DNA of 64,000 bases from Terriglobales bacterium (GCA_035561515.1 DATMXP010000023.1:1-64000), one strand, 5' to 3'; positions 25,491 through 34,580 are shown, counted from the first letter of the stretch. Program-made: numbers and translations. The notes: a model not told the origin generated them from the sequence alone.

Positions 25491-26263
25491 ACCGCCGCAT
25501 CACCGCCATAGCGACGAATACATTCCGCGAAGCCGTTCGCGACCGTGTCCTTTACAACCTGATTATCTTCGCGCTGATCATGATCGGTGCTTCCCTGCTG
25601 CTCGGTCAGATCACGATCGGCGTGCAGCGGCAACTGCTCATTAATCTTGGACTCACCTCGATTTCCGTTTTCGGCGTCCTGATCGCGATCTTCATCGGCA
25701 TCGGACTCGTCTCGAAGGAAATCGACAAGCGCACCCTCTATACCGTCCTCACACGGCCGGTGCAGCGATGGGAGTTCATCCTGGGCAAGTTCTTCGGACT
25801 CGTTCTCACGCTGATCGTGAATGCCGGGTTCATGACGGTCGGGTTCTTCATCGCACTTCTTTACCTCATGCGCGGACTGCAACCCGCCGACGCCTACATC
25901 CTGGTTGCGATCTACTTCATCTTGCTGCAGTTCATGATCGTAACGTCGCTTGCGCTTCTCTTTTCGTCGTTCTCGACGCCGATCGAATCCGCGGTGATGA
26001 CGTTCGCGTTCTTTGTCGTGGGTAGTTTTAGCAGCGACCTGCACGCGTTCGCGCAAGCATCCACCGGCCTCACCCACTACACTGTCACCGTGATGTCGTA
26101 CCTCGTTCCCAACTTTTCCGCGCTGAACGTGATCGCGTCAGTGGCCCAAGCGAAGCCAGTGGCGGCAGGACTCGTGCTGATGAACACTCTTTACGTTCTC
26201 GGATATGCGGGCGCAGCCGTCTGTGCCGCGAGCCTGATCTTCCATAAGCGCAGCATGAAATGA
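25487..26263 (+). CDS. ABC-2 type transporter permease
   Basis: A 258-residue inner-membrane protein with six predicted helices, starting with the NRRITAIATNTFREAVRDR amphipathic segment typical of ABC-2 permeases. GLVSKEIDKRTLYTVLTRPV is the conserved cytoplasmic loop of the family that contacts the ATPase. It overlaps the ATPase gene upstream and the TPR gene downstream by 4 bases each, so the three are translated together. Likely exports or flips an envelope component. Gliding or antibiotic-type exporters of this class are alternatives. Confidence 0.92.
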   Translation: MNRRITAIATNTFREAVRDRVLYNLIIFALIMIGASLLLGQITIGVQRQLLINLGLTSISVFGVLIAIFIGIGLVSKEIDKRTLYTVLTRPVQRWEFILGKFFGLVLTLIVNAGFMTVGFFIALLYLMRGLQPADAYILVAIYFILLQFMIVTSLALLFSSFSTPIESAVMTFAFFVVGSFSSDLHAFAQASTGLTHYTVTVMSYLVPNFSALNVIASVAQAKPVAAGLVLMNTLYVLGYAGAAVCAASLIFHKRSMK

Positions 26264-27195
26264 CGCCGGCGTCTACATCACGCGTTTCTATCGTGCTGAT
26301 AGCAGCAATCGTTTTGCTGTTCACTACGGCATTGATGTCCAAGCATCAGGTGGATCGGATCCGTTCGCAGGAGGCCGAGGACGAAGTTCTCTACATTCCA
26401 TCTGCCAAGGCTCTTAAGCGGATGAGCCTCGGCTACACGGGACTTCTGGGCGACATCTACTGGACTCGCGTGGTGCAGTATTTCGGCTGGAAACATAAGC
26501 AGCGCGCTGCCGAATACCCGCTGCTTTATCCGCTGCTGGATATCACGACTGAACTTGACCCACAGCTCGTGGTCGCCTATCGCTTCGGTGCGACATTTCT
26601 TGCGCAACAGCCGCCCGACGGAGCGGGGCAGCCCGACAAAGCCATCGAACTCGTTGAAAAAGGGATTCGCTACAACCCAGACGAGTGGCGTCTTTATTAC
26701 GAGCTCGGCTTTCTTCAAGCCATGGAGCGCCACGACTACATCGCGGCCGCCGACGCCTTCAATCGCGGATCTAAGGTTCCGAAGGCCCATCCGTTTTTAC
26801 GCGTTATCGCGGCAGCCATGGCCCAACACGGAGGCGACCTTGAAACCGCCCGTATGCTCTGGCGGACCACCTACGAAACGACGGAAGACGTGATGATCAA
26901 GCAGAACGCGGAACGGCATCTCCGCGCTCTGGAGGTCGACGAGACTGTGCCGAAGTTGGAGGCCGTCGTTCAGGCATACCGCGACAAAACCGGCACTCTC
27001 CCGAGAAGTTTCATGGAGCTTGTGAACGCCGGATACCTCCGCTTCATTCCCACCGACCCCCTTGGACGCCCCTATAAATTGCGGCCCGATGGCCAGGTGG
27101 TCGTGCAAGATCCAGCCGACCTGCCGTTCATACGTCAGGGGCTACCACCGGGGTACAAACCCTTGTTACGCTCCCTGCCTCAAATTCCAAGGTAA
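26260..27195 (+). CDS. membrane-anchored TPR protein
   Basis: A 311-residue protein with an N-terminal membrane helix (about 9-27) and a periplasmic part made of TPR-like helical repeats (about 85-230; PDKAIELVEKGIRYNPDEWR and the next two units). A short C-terminal region contains the VQAYRDKTGTLPRSFMELV and DPLGRPYKL patterns that also occur in pseudopilin-like proteins. It lies between the ABC permease and the LolA-like gene and is translationally coupled to the permease. Probably a periplasmic adaptor of the transporter. No named family is recognised. Confidence 0.75.
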   Translation: MTPASTSRVSIVLIAAIVLLFTTALMSKHQVDRIRSQEAEDEVLYIPSAKALKRMSLGYTGLLGDIYWTRVVQYFGWKHKQRAAEYPLLYPLLDITTELDPQLVVAYRFGATFLAQQPPDGAGQPDKAIELVEKGIRYNPDEWRLYYELGFLQAMERHDYIAAADAFNRGSKVPKAHPFLRVIAAAMAQHGGDLETARMLWRTTYETTEDVMIKQNAERHLRALEVDETVPKLEAVVQAYRDKTGTLPRSFMELVNAGYLRFIPTDPLGRPYKLRPDGQVVVQDPADLPFIRQGLPPGYKPLLRSLPQIPR

Positions 27196-27203
27196 GCTAG
27201 TCT

Positions 27204-27893
27204 GTGATCGTGACCAAGGTACGAACGACAACTCTGGTTTTCTTACTTTGTATCTGCTCCTCGCTGGTCCTTTCGCAGGGGAAGCAGGACAAAAACGACG
27301 AGCTCAAAGCCTTGGCGAACAAGGTGGACGAGCATTACAACGGCCTTAAGTCCCTTCGCTCGCAATTCCACGAGTCCTATAGCGGAATGGGAATGTCCCG
27401 AAGGGAATCCGGCATGCTTTACCTGAAGAAACCCGGCCGGATGCGTTGGGAATACCAGACTCCGCGCGAAAAACTGTTCGTCTCCGATGGCAAGACAGCC
27501 TGGTTTTACGTCCCGGGAGAGCAACAGGCCCGGCGAGCACCCGTCAGCAAGATCGACGATATCCGCTCTCCCCTTCGTTTTTTGCTCGGCAAGACCAAGC
27601 TGCTCAAGGAGTTCCGTGAGTTATCGTTTTCGAGCAGCCTGAAGCCGCTGAACCCGGGGAACTTCGTTCTGCGCGGCGTTCCCAAAGGCATGGAAGACCG
27701 GATTTCGATGGTGACTTTGGAAGTCTCCCCCGGGGGCCGGATTGACCGAATCACCATGGAAGAGGTTGATGGCGCCACGACCGATTTCATCTTCTCGCAG
27801 GAACAGGAAAACGTTCCCGTGGCCGACAATCTGTTCAAATTTCAGCCGCCGCGGGGAGTGGAAATCGTGGAGGCAAAGGAACTCGGGAATTAA
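27204..27893 (+). CDS. LolA-like outer-membrane lipoprotein carrier
   Basis: A 229-residue periplasmic protein: signal peptide about 1-25 (ends VLSQG) and the LolA fold, recognised from LRSQFHESYSG, GMLYLKKPGRMRWEY and the GKTAWFYVPGEQQ segment. LolA proteins shuttle lipoproteins or lipids across the periplasm. Here it sits 8 nt after a TPR protein and an ABC-2 exporter, so the set could be a lipid or lipoprotein export route rather than the housekeeping LolCDE system. The start is GTG, just after the previous stop. Confidence 0.85.
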   Translation: MIVTKVRTTTLVFLLCICSSLVLSQGKQDKNDELKALANKVDEHYNGLKSLRSQFHESYSGMGMSRRESGMLYLKKPGRMRWEYQTPREKLFVSDGKTAWFYVPGEQQARRAPVSKIDDIRSPLRFLLGKTKLLKEFRELSFSSSLKPLNPGNFVLRGVPKGMEDRISMVTLEVSPGGRIDRITMEEVDGATTDFIFSQEQENVPVADNLFKFQPPRGVEIVEAKELGN

Positions 27894-27988
27894 GCCTTTA
27901 CTGGCTGAAACTGCTGCAAGTTGTTGAACTTTGCGGTGTTACACTTAGGGATTCGAACAGAGCTTCCCGACCGATTTCGAGTTGGCCC

Positions 27989-29206
27989 ATGGCTGAATTT
28001 CTCGTAAAAGTCGCCGACGACCGTGGACATATGCAGGAGCAGGTAGAGAGTGGCTTCTCCGCCGCCGAAGTCCGCGACCGATTCACCCAGCAGGGATTTC
28101 TTGTCTACTCGGTCAAGCCACGAGGCTTATTCCAGGGGGGCACTTTCAACCTGCCGCAGCAGCGCAAGATCAAGTCGGACCAATTCCTGATCTTCAACTC
28201 CCAGTTCCTGACCCTGATCCGTGCCGGCCTTACCATCGTCAACTCAATCGACCTGCTCATTAAGCGGCAGCGCAACCAGTTCTTCCGGGCGACGCTGGAG
28301 AACGTACGCGACCGGGTAAAAAGCGGCGAACTGCTATCCGCAGCCTTCGCCGAACAGGGTGTCTTCCCTCGCATGTACACCACCACCGTGCTCGCGGGAG
28401 AAAAGAGCGGCAATCTCGAGGAAGTGCTGGGACGCTATATCGGTTTCCAGCGAATGGCGCAGACCTTCCGCAAGAAGCTCCAGGCTTCACTGATTTACCC
28501 GGCGGTTCTGGTCGTGCTCGTCGTAGGAATGCTCAGTTTCCTGCTCACCTATGTTGTGCCCAAGTTCGGCGAGCTGTATGAGCAGATCAGCACCCAGGGA
28601 CAGCTCCCCGCACTTACGCTGTTCATGCTCGCGGTCGGCGAAGTGGCCCGAAAATATGCCCTGGTTATTGTGATCGCGGTGGCAACTGGGGTCTTCCTGC
28701 TGTGGCGTTGGAAAGCTACGGAAGCGGGTGCTCGCCAGATCGACAGCGTCCGGCTTCGACTGCCGATCATTGGTCCTATCTGGCTGAAGTATCAGATCGC
28801 CATCTTTTCGCGAACACTTGGGACGCTTCTCTCCGGCGGTATTCCCTTGGTCCCGGCCATTGAGACCGCAGCCGCATCTATGCAAAGCCGTTCTCTTGCC
28901 GACGCCCTGATGAATGCGTCCGTCCGTGTCCGCGAGGGCCAACCGCTCGCCAAAAGCTTGGAAGAAACAAAGAAGTTTCCGGAACTTGCCGTCGAAATGA
29001 TCGAGGTCGGCGAATCGACAGGTGCACTTCCTGCGATGCTCACCTCCGTGGCAGAGTTCTACGAAGAAGACGTGCAGACCTCTCTATCGGCTGCGATGTC
29101 TTTGATCGAGCCCGCCATCCTGATCGTGATGGGAGTGGTTGTGGCTTTTGTATTGTTATCGCTCTACCTTCCCATCTTCACATTGGGAGCGGGTGGAATA
29201 AAGTAA
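27989..29206 (+). CDS. pilC: type IV pilus inner-membrane platform protein PilC
   Basis: A 405-residue polytopic protein of the GspF/PilC family that couples the cytoplasmic motor to pilin assembly. It has two repeated T2SSF domains (about 70-190 and 275-395), each ending in a hydrophobic helix, and FNSQFLTLIRAGLTIVNSIDLL at the start of the first. The N-terminal 60 residues (VKVADDRGHMQEQVESGFSA) match the short domain usual in PilC. It precedes pilB by 26 nt; in many species the order is pilB-pilC, so this arrangement is reversed. Confidence 0.94.
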   Translation: MAEFLVKVADDRGHMQEQVESGFSAAEVRDRFTQQGFLVYSVKPRGLFQGGTFNLPQQRKIKSDQFLIFNSQFLTLIRAGLTIVNSIDLLIKRQRNQFFRATLENVRDRVKSGELLSAAFAEQGVFPRMYTTTVLAGEKSGNLEEVLGRYIGFQRMAQTFRKKLQASLIYPAVLVVLVVGMLSFLLTYVVPKFGELYEQISTQGQLPALTLFMLAVGEVARKYALVIVIAVATGVFLLWRWKATEAGARQIDSVRLRLPIIGPIWLKYQIAIFSRTLGTLLSGGIPLVPAIETAAASMQSRSLADALMNASVRVREGQPLAKSLEETKKFPELAVEMIEVGESTGALPAMLTSVAEFYEEDVQTSLSAAMSLIEPAILIVMGVVVAFVLLSLYLPIFTLGAGGIK

Positions 29207-29232
29207 CGAGGCTTTTTAGCAGTAAGGATTTC

Positions 29233-30894
29233 ATGGCTACGAACAAGGCTTTATTTGTAAACGGCGGAACACTGGTAGCACCGCAGCAGTCTCCAAGCGG
29301 CGCGGACGAAGAAGCACGCGCGCGCGAACTCGCCCAGCGTTATCGTTGCGAATTTCTCGACCTCAAGAACACCCATCTCCAGCCGGACCTGTTTAAGAAG
29401 ATTCCGGTGGACATGATGTTCCGCTACAACTTTGTCCCACTCGAAGAGCGTGATGGACGTCTTGCCATCGCGATCGCCGATCCCAGCCAACTCATGGCGA
29501 TTGACGAAATCAGCGTGCTTCTTGGCAAACGCATCCTGACCAAGGTCGCCACCGGCTCGCAGATCAAGGACATCCTCACCAAAACCGAGCAGTCGCAGCG
29601 CGTTCTGGAAGAAGCCGGCGAAGGCTTCATGCTCGATGTCATCACTGAGGATGAATCGGGCGATGAGACCATCTCCATCGAGCGCCTGACTGCCGAGACC
29701 GACATCTCGCCGATCATCCGTCTCGTCGACACGACCATCTTTACTGCGCTCCAGCGTCGCGCCTCCGACATCCACATCGAAACCCGCGACGATTCCGTGG
29801 TCATCAAGTACCGCATCGACGGAGTCCTGCAGCCTGCAATGTCGCCGATCGCCAAAGAGCATCATTCGACGATCATCTCGCGTATCAAGGTCATGTCCGA
29901 ATTGGACATCGCCGAACGCCGCGTGCCGCAGGACGGCCGCTTCCGCGTCCGCTACAGCAACCGCTCGATCGATTTCCGCGTTTCGATCATGCCGTCGATT
30001 CACGGAGAAGACGCCGTACTCCGTGTGCTCGACAAAGAATCGATGAGCGAGAAGTTCCACAAGCTCACGCTCGATGTGGTCGGATTCAGCGACGAAGACC
30101 TGAGAAAGTTCCGTCGTTACATCCAGGAACCCTATGGCATGGTGCTTGTTACCGGACCCACCGGTTCCGGCAAGACCACGACCCTCTACGCCGCGCTGAA
30201 CGAGATCAAGAGCGACGAAGATAAGTTCATCACCATTGAAGACCCGGTCGAATATCAGATCCGTGGCATCACCCAGATTCCGGTAAACGAAAAGAAGGGT
30301 TTGACGTTCGCTCGCGGTCTGCGGTCGATCCTGCGTCACGATCCCGACAAGATCATGGTCGGCGAAATTCGAGACACCGAAACCGCGCAAATCGCCATTA
30401 ACGCCGCCCTGACGGGTCACCTGGTGTTTACCACCGTCCACGCCAACAACGTCGTCGACGTAATCGGACGCTTCCTCAACATCGGTGTAGAGGCCTACAA
30501 TTTCGTTTCCTCGTTGAACTGCATCCTGGCTCAGCGGTTGGTACGTGTGATTTGCGAGCACTGCAAGCACAAGGTGAATTACACGGCTGACGTTCTCGAA
30601 GACAGTGGACTCGATCCGAAGGAATGGTCCGGTGTCAGTTTCTATGAGGGTCAGGGCTGTATCGAGTGTGGCGGTACTGGTTACCGCGGACGCACCGCAA
30701 TTCACGAATTACTTGAGCTTACCGACCGGGTTCGCGAGATGATATTGGCGAAAAAACCTTCGTCGGAAATCCGTAAGGCCGCCCAGGAAGAAGGGATGCA
30801 TTTCCTTCGCGAGTCGGCGCTCATGCGGGTAAAGGCTGGCATTACGACTTTGAAAGAGATCAACAAGGTCACGTTCATCGAGACGATGCGTTAA
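29233..30894 (+). CDS. pilB: type IV pilus extension ATPase PilB
   Basis: A 553-residue hexameric secretion ATPase powering pilin polymerisation. It has an N-terminal MshEN/GspE-N domain (about 25-150), then the N2 and catalytic domains with Walker A GPTGSGKT (308-315), the Asp box (ITIEDPVEY), Walker B-like FARGLRSILRHDPD and a His box near GHLVFTTVHANN. A zinc tetracysteine, C441-x2-C444 and C476-x2-C479, is complete. The stop overlaps the pilM start by one base (TAATG). GspE of type II secretion is the alternative, but pilM-N-O follow. Confidence 0.95.
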   Translation: MATNKALFVNGGTLVAPQQSPSGADEEARARELAQRYRCEFLDLKNTHLQPDLFKKIPVDMMFRYNFVPLEERDGRLAIAIADPSQLMAIDEISVLLGKRILTKVATGSQIKDILTKTEQSQRVLEEAGEGFMLDVITEDESGDETISIERLTAETDISPIIRLVDTTIFTALQRRASDIHIETRDDSVVIKYRIDGVLQPAMSPIAKEHHSTIISRIKVMSELDIAERRVPQDGRFRVRYSNRSIDFRVSIMPSIHGEDAVLRVLDKESMSEKFHKLTLDVVGFSDEDLRKFRRYIQEPYGMVLVTGPTGSGKTTTLYAALNEIKSDEDKFITIEDPVEYQIRGITQIPVNEKKGLTFARGLRSILRHDPDKIMVGEIRDTETAQIAINAALTGHLVFTTVHANNVVDVIGRFLNIGVEAYNFVSSLNCILAQRLVRVICEHCKHKVNYTADVLEDSGLDPKEWSGVSFYEGQGCIECGGTGYRGRTAIHELLELTDRVREMILAKKPSSEIRKAAQEEGMHFLRESALMRVKAGITTLKEINKVTFIETMR

Positions 30895-31784
30895 TGGCGA
30901 CCGCACGAAAAATCGGACCAACGCTGGCATGCGAGATCACGCCGGAACGCGTGATTGCCGCTCGCCGTAGTGACGATGGGGCCTCACTCGACTCCTACAC
31001 CGCTCGTGCGCTTGCGGGAGGCGTTGTAACGCCCCACTTGGCGGAAGCGAATGTTAGCAACGCGGAAGCCCTCCGTCAGGCCATCAGCGATGCCCTCACC
31101 ACGGTGGGTTCGCGCTCGCATGATGTCATCGCGATTGTTCCTGACGCTGCCGTCCGTGTGGCCTTGCTCGAATTCGACACTCTCCCGGAACGCAAGGCTG
31201 AAGCCGACGGCGTGATTCGTTTCCGTCTTAAAAAGGCGCTGCCCTTCGATGTAGAGAAAGCCCACCTTAGTTACGAGATCATCCGCGCCGACGGTAAGGT
31301 TCGCGTCGCATGCGCAGTCGTGCTCTCCTCGGTCTTGCAGGAGTACGAGACGATCTTCCGCGACCTCGGCTTCTCGCCCGGCATTGTGCTGCCGTCGAGC
31401 GTGGCGTCGCTGGGGAATGTCCACTCTGCCGATCCGGTCATGATGATCAAGTCCGACGCTTACACGACAACACTGGCCATCATCGGCGACGGACAACTGC
31501 TCCTTTTCCGGACACTGGAAAACACCACTGGTTCCGCTCCGGTCACCGATCAACTGGTGGAGGACGTCCACGCTTCGCTGGTGTTTTTTGAAGACACGTA
31601 TAACATGAGGGTCCAAACCATTATGCTTGGCGGGCAGATCGAGATCGACAGTCTCGCCACCGCGCTGGAACAGCAGACCGGGGTTCGCGTCCAGACACTC
31701 GTGTCTCCCGACCTTGTAGGCACGGCACGCCCGAATTTCCCGCCTTCGGCACTCGCCGGGGTGGTAGGAGCTTTGCTCGGCTGA
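30894..31784 (+). CDS. pilM: type IV pilus assembly protein PilM
   Basis: A 296-residue actin-like ATP-binding protein that sits on the cytoplasmic side of the inner membrane and binds the PilN N-terminus. The ACEITPERVIAARR opening and the LPERKAEADGVIRFRLKKALPF segment are typical, and the QTIMLGGQIEIDSLATALE region gives the late nucleotide-site strands. It overlaps pilB upstream and is separated from pilN by one base. It is shorter than the usual 350 residues. Confidence 0.88.
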   Translation: MATARKIGPTLACEITPERVIAARRSDDGASLDSYTARALAGGVVTPHLAEANVSNAEALRQAISDALTTVGSRSHDVIAIVPDAAVRVALLEFDTLPERKAEADGVIRFRLKKALPFDVEKAHLSYEIIRADGKVRVACAVVLSSVLQEYETIFRDLGFSPGIVLPSSVASLGNVHSADPVMMIKSDAYTTTLAIIGDGQLLLFRTLENTTGSAPVTDQLVEDVHASLVFFEDTYNMRVQTIMLGGQIEIDSLATALEQQTGVRVQTLVSPDLVGTARPNFPPSALAGVVGALLG

Positions 31785-31785
31785 T

Positions 31786-32403
31786 ATGCGACTCAACATC
31801 AATCTCGCGAGCCAGCCGTACGAAGACGCCCGCCGGTTCACCGCGCTTTGGACTGGCATCCTCGGCGCACTTGTCCTGCTTGCCGTAATCCTGGGTGCTG
31901 CCGCAATCCACCACTGGCAGAGCTACCGCCAGATGACCAACAACATCAATCGGGAGAAACAGATACTCGCCGACTACGATGTGAAGCAGCAACAGGACCT
32001 AGAAATTCTCAACCGGCCACAAAACCGTGACGTCCGCCAGAAATCTGAGTTTCTTAATGAGCTTATTCGGCGCAAGGAGCTCTCCTGGACCCAGATCTTC
32101 AATGACCTCGAGAAAATGATGCCTCCGCGGCTTCGTGTTCTCGCGGTCGAACCGCAAGTTCGCGACGACCAGATCGTTCTAAAGATGGAATTGGGGGGCG
32201 ACTCCCGTGAACGCGCGGCCGAACTCGTGCGTCGCATGGAGCGCTCCAGGACCTTTCGTTACGCCCAGGTCGTAAGTGAAGCCGATGCGGCCACCACACC
32301 CGGCGAGTCCGATGTCATGCGCTTCCAGATTACGGCTGAGTATGTCCCCGCCAATGAACGTCCGGCACAAGCGCCGGCAGGAACCACCGGAGGCGGACAA
32401 TAA
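31786..32403 (+). CDS. pilN: type IV pilus assembly protein PilN
   Basis: A 205-residue bitopic inner-membrane protein. The short cytoplasmic tip MRLNINLASQPYED corresponds to the PilM-binding INLxP motif, here INLASQPY. One membrane helix spans about 24-46, and a periplasmic coiled coil plus ferredoxin-like domain (about 50-190) pairs with PilO. The C-terminus is Pro/Ala/Gly rich. The stop overlaps the next start by one base (TAATG), so pilM, pilN and pilO are tightly coupled. Confidence 0.88.
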   Translation: MRLNINLASQPYEDARRFTALWTGILGALVLLAVILGAAAIHHWQSYRQMTNNINREKQILADYDVKQQQDLEILNRPQNRDVRQKSEFLNELIRRKELSWTQIFNDLEKMMPPRLRVLAVEPQVRDDQIVLKMELGGDSRERAAELVRRMERSRTFRYAQVVSEADAATTPGESDVMRFQITAEYVPANERPAQAPAGTTGGGQ

Positions 32404-32939
32404 TGGCCAACGTACGACAGCTCCGGTCTAGGCTGCAGATTGCCATGGCCATCTTGGTCGGCATCAACGTGTTTGCTGCGGGCGCGCTTGCCTACATGTT
32501 GGTCCGTACCAGCGCACTGCCAGGCGACTTCCAGCAACTCCGTCAGCAGGTTCAGAACCGCAAGGGTAAGGTCGTTCCGCCCGAAATCGTGAACGAACGC
32601 GTGAAGCAGGCGCGAGAGGAAATCGGCAAATTTTACGAGCAGCGCTTTCCGAACAGCTCGGCCGCCGTTTTCGAAACACTTGGTAAGATTGCGAAAGAAA
32701 ACCGCGTCAAACTGAACCAGGCTACCTACCGTGTGGACGAAACGGACATGCCCGGACTGCGCCAGGTAGTGATTTCCGCTAACCTTGACGGAGACTACGT
32801 CCAGACGGTGAAATTCATCAACGCGCTTGAGCGCGACAAGAATTTCTTCGTCATCGGACGCGTTGCGCTCGGCGATCAGAAGTCGGGGCAGGTTCGTTTG
32901 ACACTTCAAATCGAGACATTCATGAGAGGCCAGGCGTAG
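32403..32939 (+). CDS. pilO: PilO-like type IV pilus protein
   Basis: A 178-residue bitopic protein with the same plan as PilN: a short basic N-terminus, a membrane helix (about 12-35), a coiled segment (about 45-85, PEIVNERVKQAREEIGKFYE) and a C-terminal alpha/beta domain with the strands VVISANLDGDYVQTVKFINALE. Sequence similarity to PilO is mainly structural, and assignment rests on its position directly after pilN. The stop overlaps the next start (TAGTG). Confidence 0.8.
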   Translation: MANVRQLRSRLQIAMAILVGINVFAAGALAYMLVRTSALPGDFQQLRQQVQNRKGKVVPPEIVNERVKQAREEIGKFYEQRFPNSSAAVFETLGKIAKENRVKLNQATYRVDETDMPGLRQVVISANLDGDYVQTVKFINALERDKNFFVIGRVALGDQKSGQVRLTLQIETFMRGQA

Positions 32940-33577
32940 TGAAGATCGGCGCCGAAAACTCGAAGAAGACCATGGTTGCGATCGGACTCTTCCTCGTCGC
33001 GCTGGTCCTTACCATTCGGATGATTGCCGGCAGCTTCTCATCTTCACCCGCACAGCCCGCGACCACCACCAGCACGTCGACGGCTACGACTCGCGGCACC
33101 ACGCGAACTCGTACTGCCGCCCGCGGCACTGGCCGCGTAAATGTGAAGCAGAACACCGCCGGACCAGTCACTCCAAACCTGGATCCGCGTTTGCGCCTCG
33201 ACGTTCTCCACGAAGTCGAGTCCATCGAGTACAGCGGTGACGGTCGCAACATCTTCCTGGCGCATGCCGAGCCAGCGGTTGAGATTCCCAAACCAAAAGC
33301 GTCGGGATTCAAGAACAATGCCACGCCGCAGCAGGTGGTCAACACGCCTCCACCGCCGCCTCCGCCGCCACCGATCAACCTGAAGTTCTTTGGCTTCGCC
33401 AGCCAACAGGGTTCTACGAAGAGAATTTTCCTCTCTTCCGGCGATGATATTTTTGTCGCGAGCGAAGGCGAAATCGTGCAACGTCGCTACAAAATCGTGA
33501 AGGTCAACCCCAACTCCATTGAGGTTCAGGACGTACTGAGCAATAACCGCCAGACGATTCCCCTCACTGCCGGCTAG
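32939..33577 (+). CDS. PilP-like periplasmic protein of the pilus operon
   Basis: A 212-residue protein with an N-terminal membrane helix (about 12-30), a long Thr/Arg/Pro-rich disordered stretch (about 35-140, with a run of ten prolines near 138-148) and a small beta domain (about 150-212: LKFFGFASQQGSTKRIFLSS, then EGEIVQRRYKIVKVNPNSIE). The beta domain fits the PilP/GspC homology region that links the inner-membrane complex to the secretin. The start is GTG overlapping pilO. No lipobox is present, unlike classical PilP. Confidence 0.78.
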   Translation: MKIGAENSKKTMVAIGLFLVALVLTIRMIAGSFSSSPAQPATTTSTSTATTRGTTRTRTAARGTGRVNVKQNTAGPVTPNLDPRLRLDVLHEVESIEYSGDGRNIFLAHAEPAVEIPKPKASGFKNNATPQQVVNTPPPPPPPPPINLKFFGFASQQGSTKRIFLSSGDDIFVASEGEIVQRRYKIVKVNPNSIEVQDVLSNNRQTIPLTAG

Positions 33578-33581
33578 AAGT

Positions 33582-34562
33582 ATGCGTCTCGGCCATTTTC
33601 ATTACCGTCCTTCGGCAACACATAAACACCAATCGGGGTACATGCTGATTGTGTTGGTGTTTGTCATGGTCGGCCTCACCATTGCCGCACTCGCCACGGC
33701 CCCCAAGATCGCCACAGCGGTACAGCGCGACAAAGAAGAGGAAATGATTCACCGCGGGGTTCAGTACGCCCGCGCGGTGAAGAAGTACTACAAGAAGTTC
33801 GGGCGCTACCCGTCAACGATTGAGGCCCTTGAACAGACCAACAACATCCGGTTCCTTCGTAAGCGTTACAAGGACCCCTTCACGCAGGACGGCAAATGGC
33901 AGCTTGTCCGCTACGGCCAGGTACAGATCAGCGCAACAGGACGTCAGGGTGGAACCTTCGGCGGTCCCAACCAGCCCGGTCTTCCTAATATTCCCGGCGT
34001 GACGGGACTTGTTCAGGGAACCCAGCCCGGAACCAGCAACTTCGGCGGATTTGGTACCACGGGTCAGGGCGCTACCGGAAGCAGCGGATCCGGCGTGACC
34101 GGCACAACGGGAACCGGCACTGGCGGAACTGGGACGACTGGCACCACCGGCACCTCCAGCACCACCGGCACACAATCGGATCGCCCTGTCGGCGGAACCT
34201 TTGGCACGGCTGGCGGGGGATCGTCCAGCACGGGCACCAGCGCAGGCCAGACACTCGGCGGAGGTGCCATCATCGGCGTCAGCAGCGCAAGTGAACGCGA
34301 GTCACTGCGTGTCGTCGCCGACAAGAACCACTACAAGGACTGGAAATTCATCTACGACCCGACGATGGACCGTGGCCTGATTACCGGGCCTTACGACCCG
34401 AAACAGCAGGTGATGGGCCAGGTCCCGGGTGCGCAGCAGATCGGCCAGCCGATCGGTCAGCCCATTGGCGGCCAGCAGCCCCAAACCGGCTTCGGCCAGA
34501 ATCAAAACGTTTTCGGAACGCCTAAACTTCCGCCTGATACTCAAGCTCCGCCCAACAGATAA
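33582..34562 (+). CDS. pseudopilin-like protein with Gly/Thr-rich insert
   Basis: A 326-residue protein. The N-terminus HQSGYMLIVLVFVMVGLTIA resembles a prepilin signal cleaved between G19 and Y20, but the conserved Glu at position 5 of the mature chain is replaced by a hydrophobic residue. A GspG-like helix and loop follow (about 45-115, MIHRGVQYARAVKKYYKKFG, DPFTQDGKWQLV). Residues about 125-225 are a low-complexity Gly/Thr/Ser tract. A second conserved segment (YKDWKFIYDPTMDRGL) and a Gly/Gln/Pro-rich tail end the protein. Last gene of the pilus run. Confidence 0.75.
   Translation: MRLGHFHYRPSATHKHQSGYMLIVLVFVMVGLTIAALATAPKIATAVQRDKEEEMIHRGVQYARAVKKYYKKFGRYPSTIEALEQTNNIRFLRKRYKDPFTQDGKWQLVRYGQVQISATGRQGGTFGGPNQPGLPNIPGVTGLVQGTQPGTSNFGGFGTTGQGATGSSGSGVTGTTGTGTGGTGTTGTTGTSSTTGTQSDRPVGGTFGTAGGGSSSTGTSAGQTLGGGAIIGVSSASERESLRVVADKNHYKDWKFIYDPTMDRGLITGPYDPKQQVMGQVPGAQQIGQPIGQPIGGQQPQTGFGQNQNVFGTPKLPPDTQAPPNR
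34030..34200 (+). repeat. imperfect Gly/Thr/Ser codon repeat
   Basis: Within the pseudopilin-like gene, short GGC-ACC/GGA-ACC type units coding for GTTGT and GTGG patterns repeat many times. Such tracts can vary in length by slippage. Confidence 0.6.
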
Positions 34563-34574
34563 TCATCCAACCGA

Positions 34575-34580
34575 TACAAT
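34575..34580 (+). promoter_or_regulatory. -10 box placed for leaderless yacG mRNA
   Basis: TACAAT lies exactly 6 nt before the yacG ATG, so transcription would begin at or next to the A of the start codon. No Shine-Dalgarno sequence is present. Confidence 0.45.

Noticed and set aside
29251..30705. A 484-codon open frame antisense to pilB
   Set aside because: It lies wholly inside pilB, which has complete motifs, and its predicted protein is rich in Asp/Val/Gly as expected from an antisense reading of a GC-rich gene. No ribosome site.
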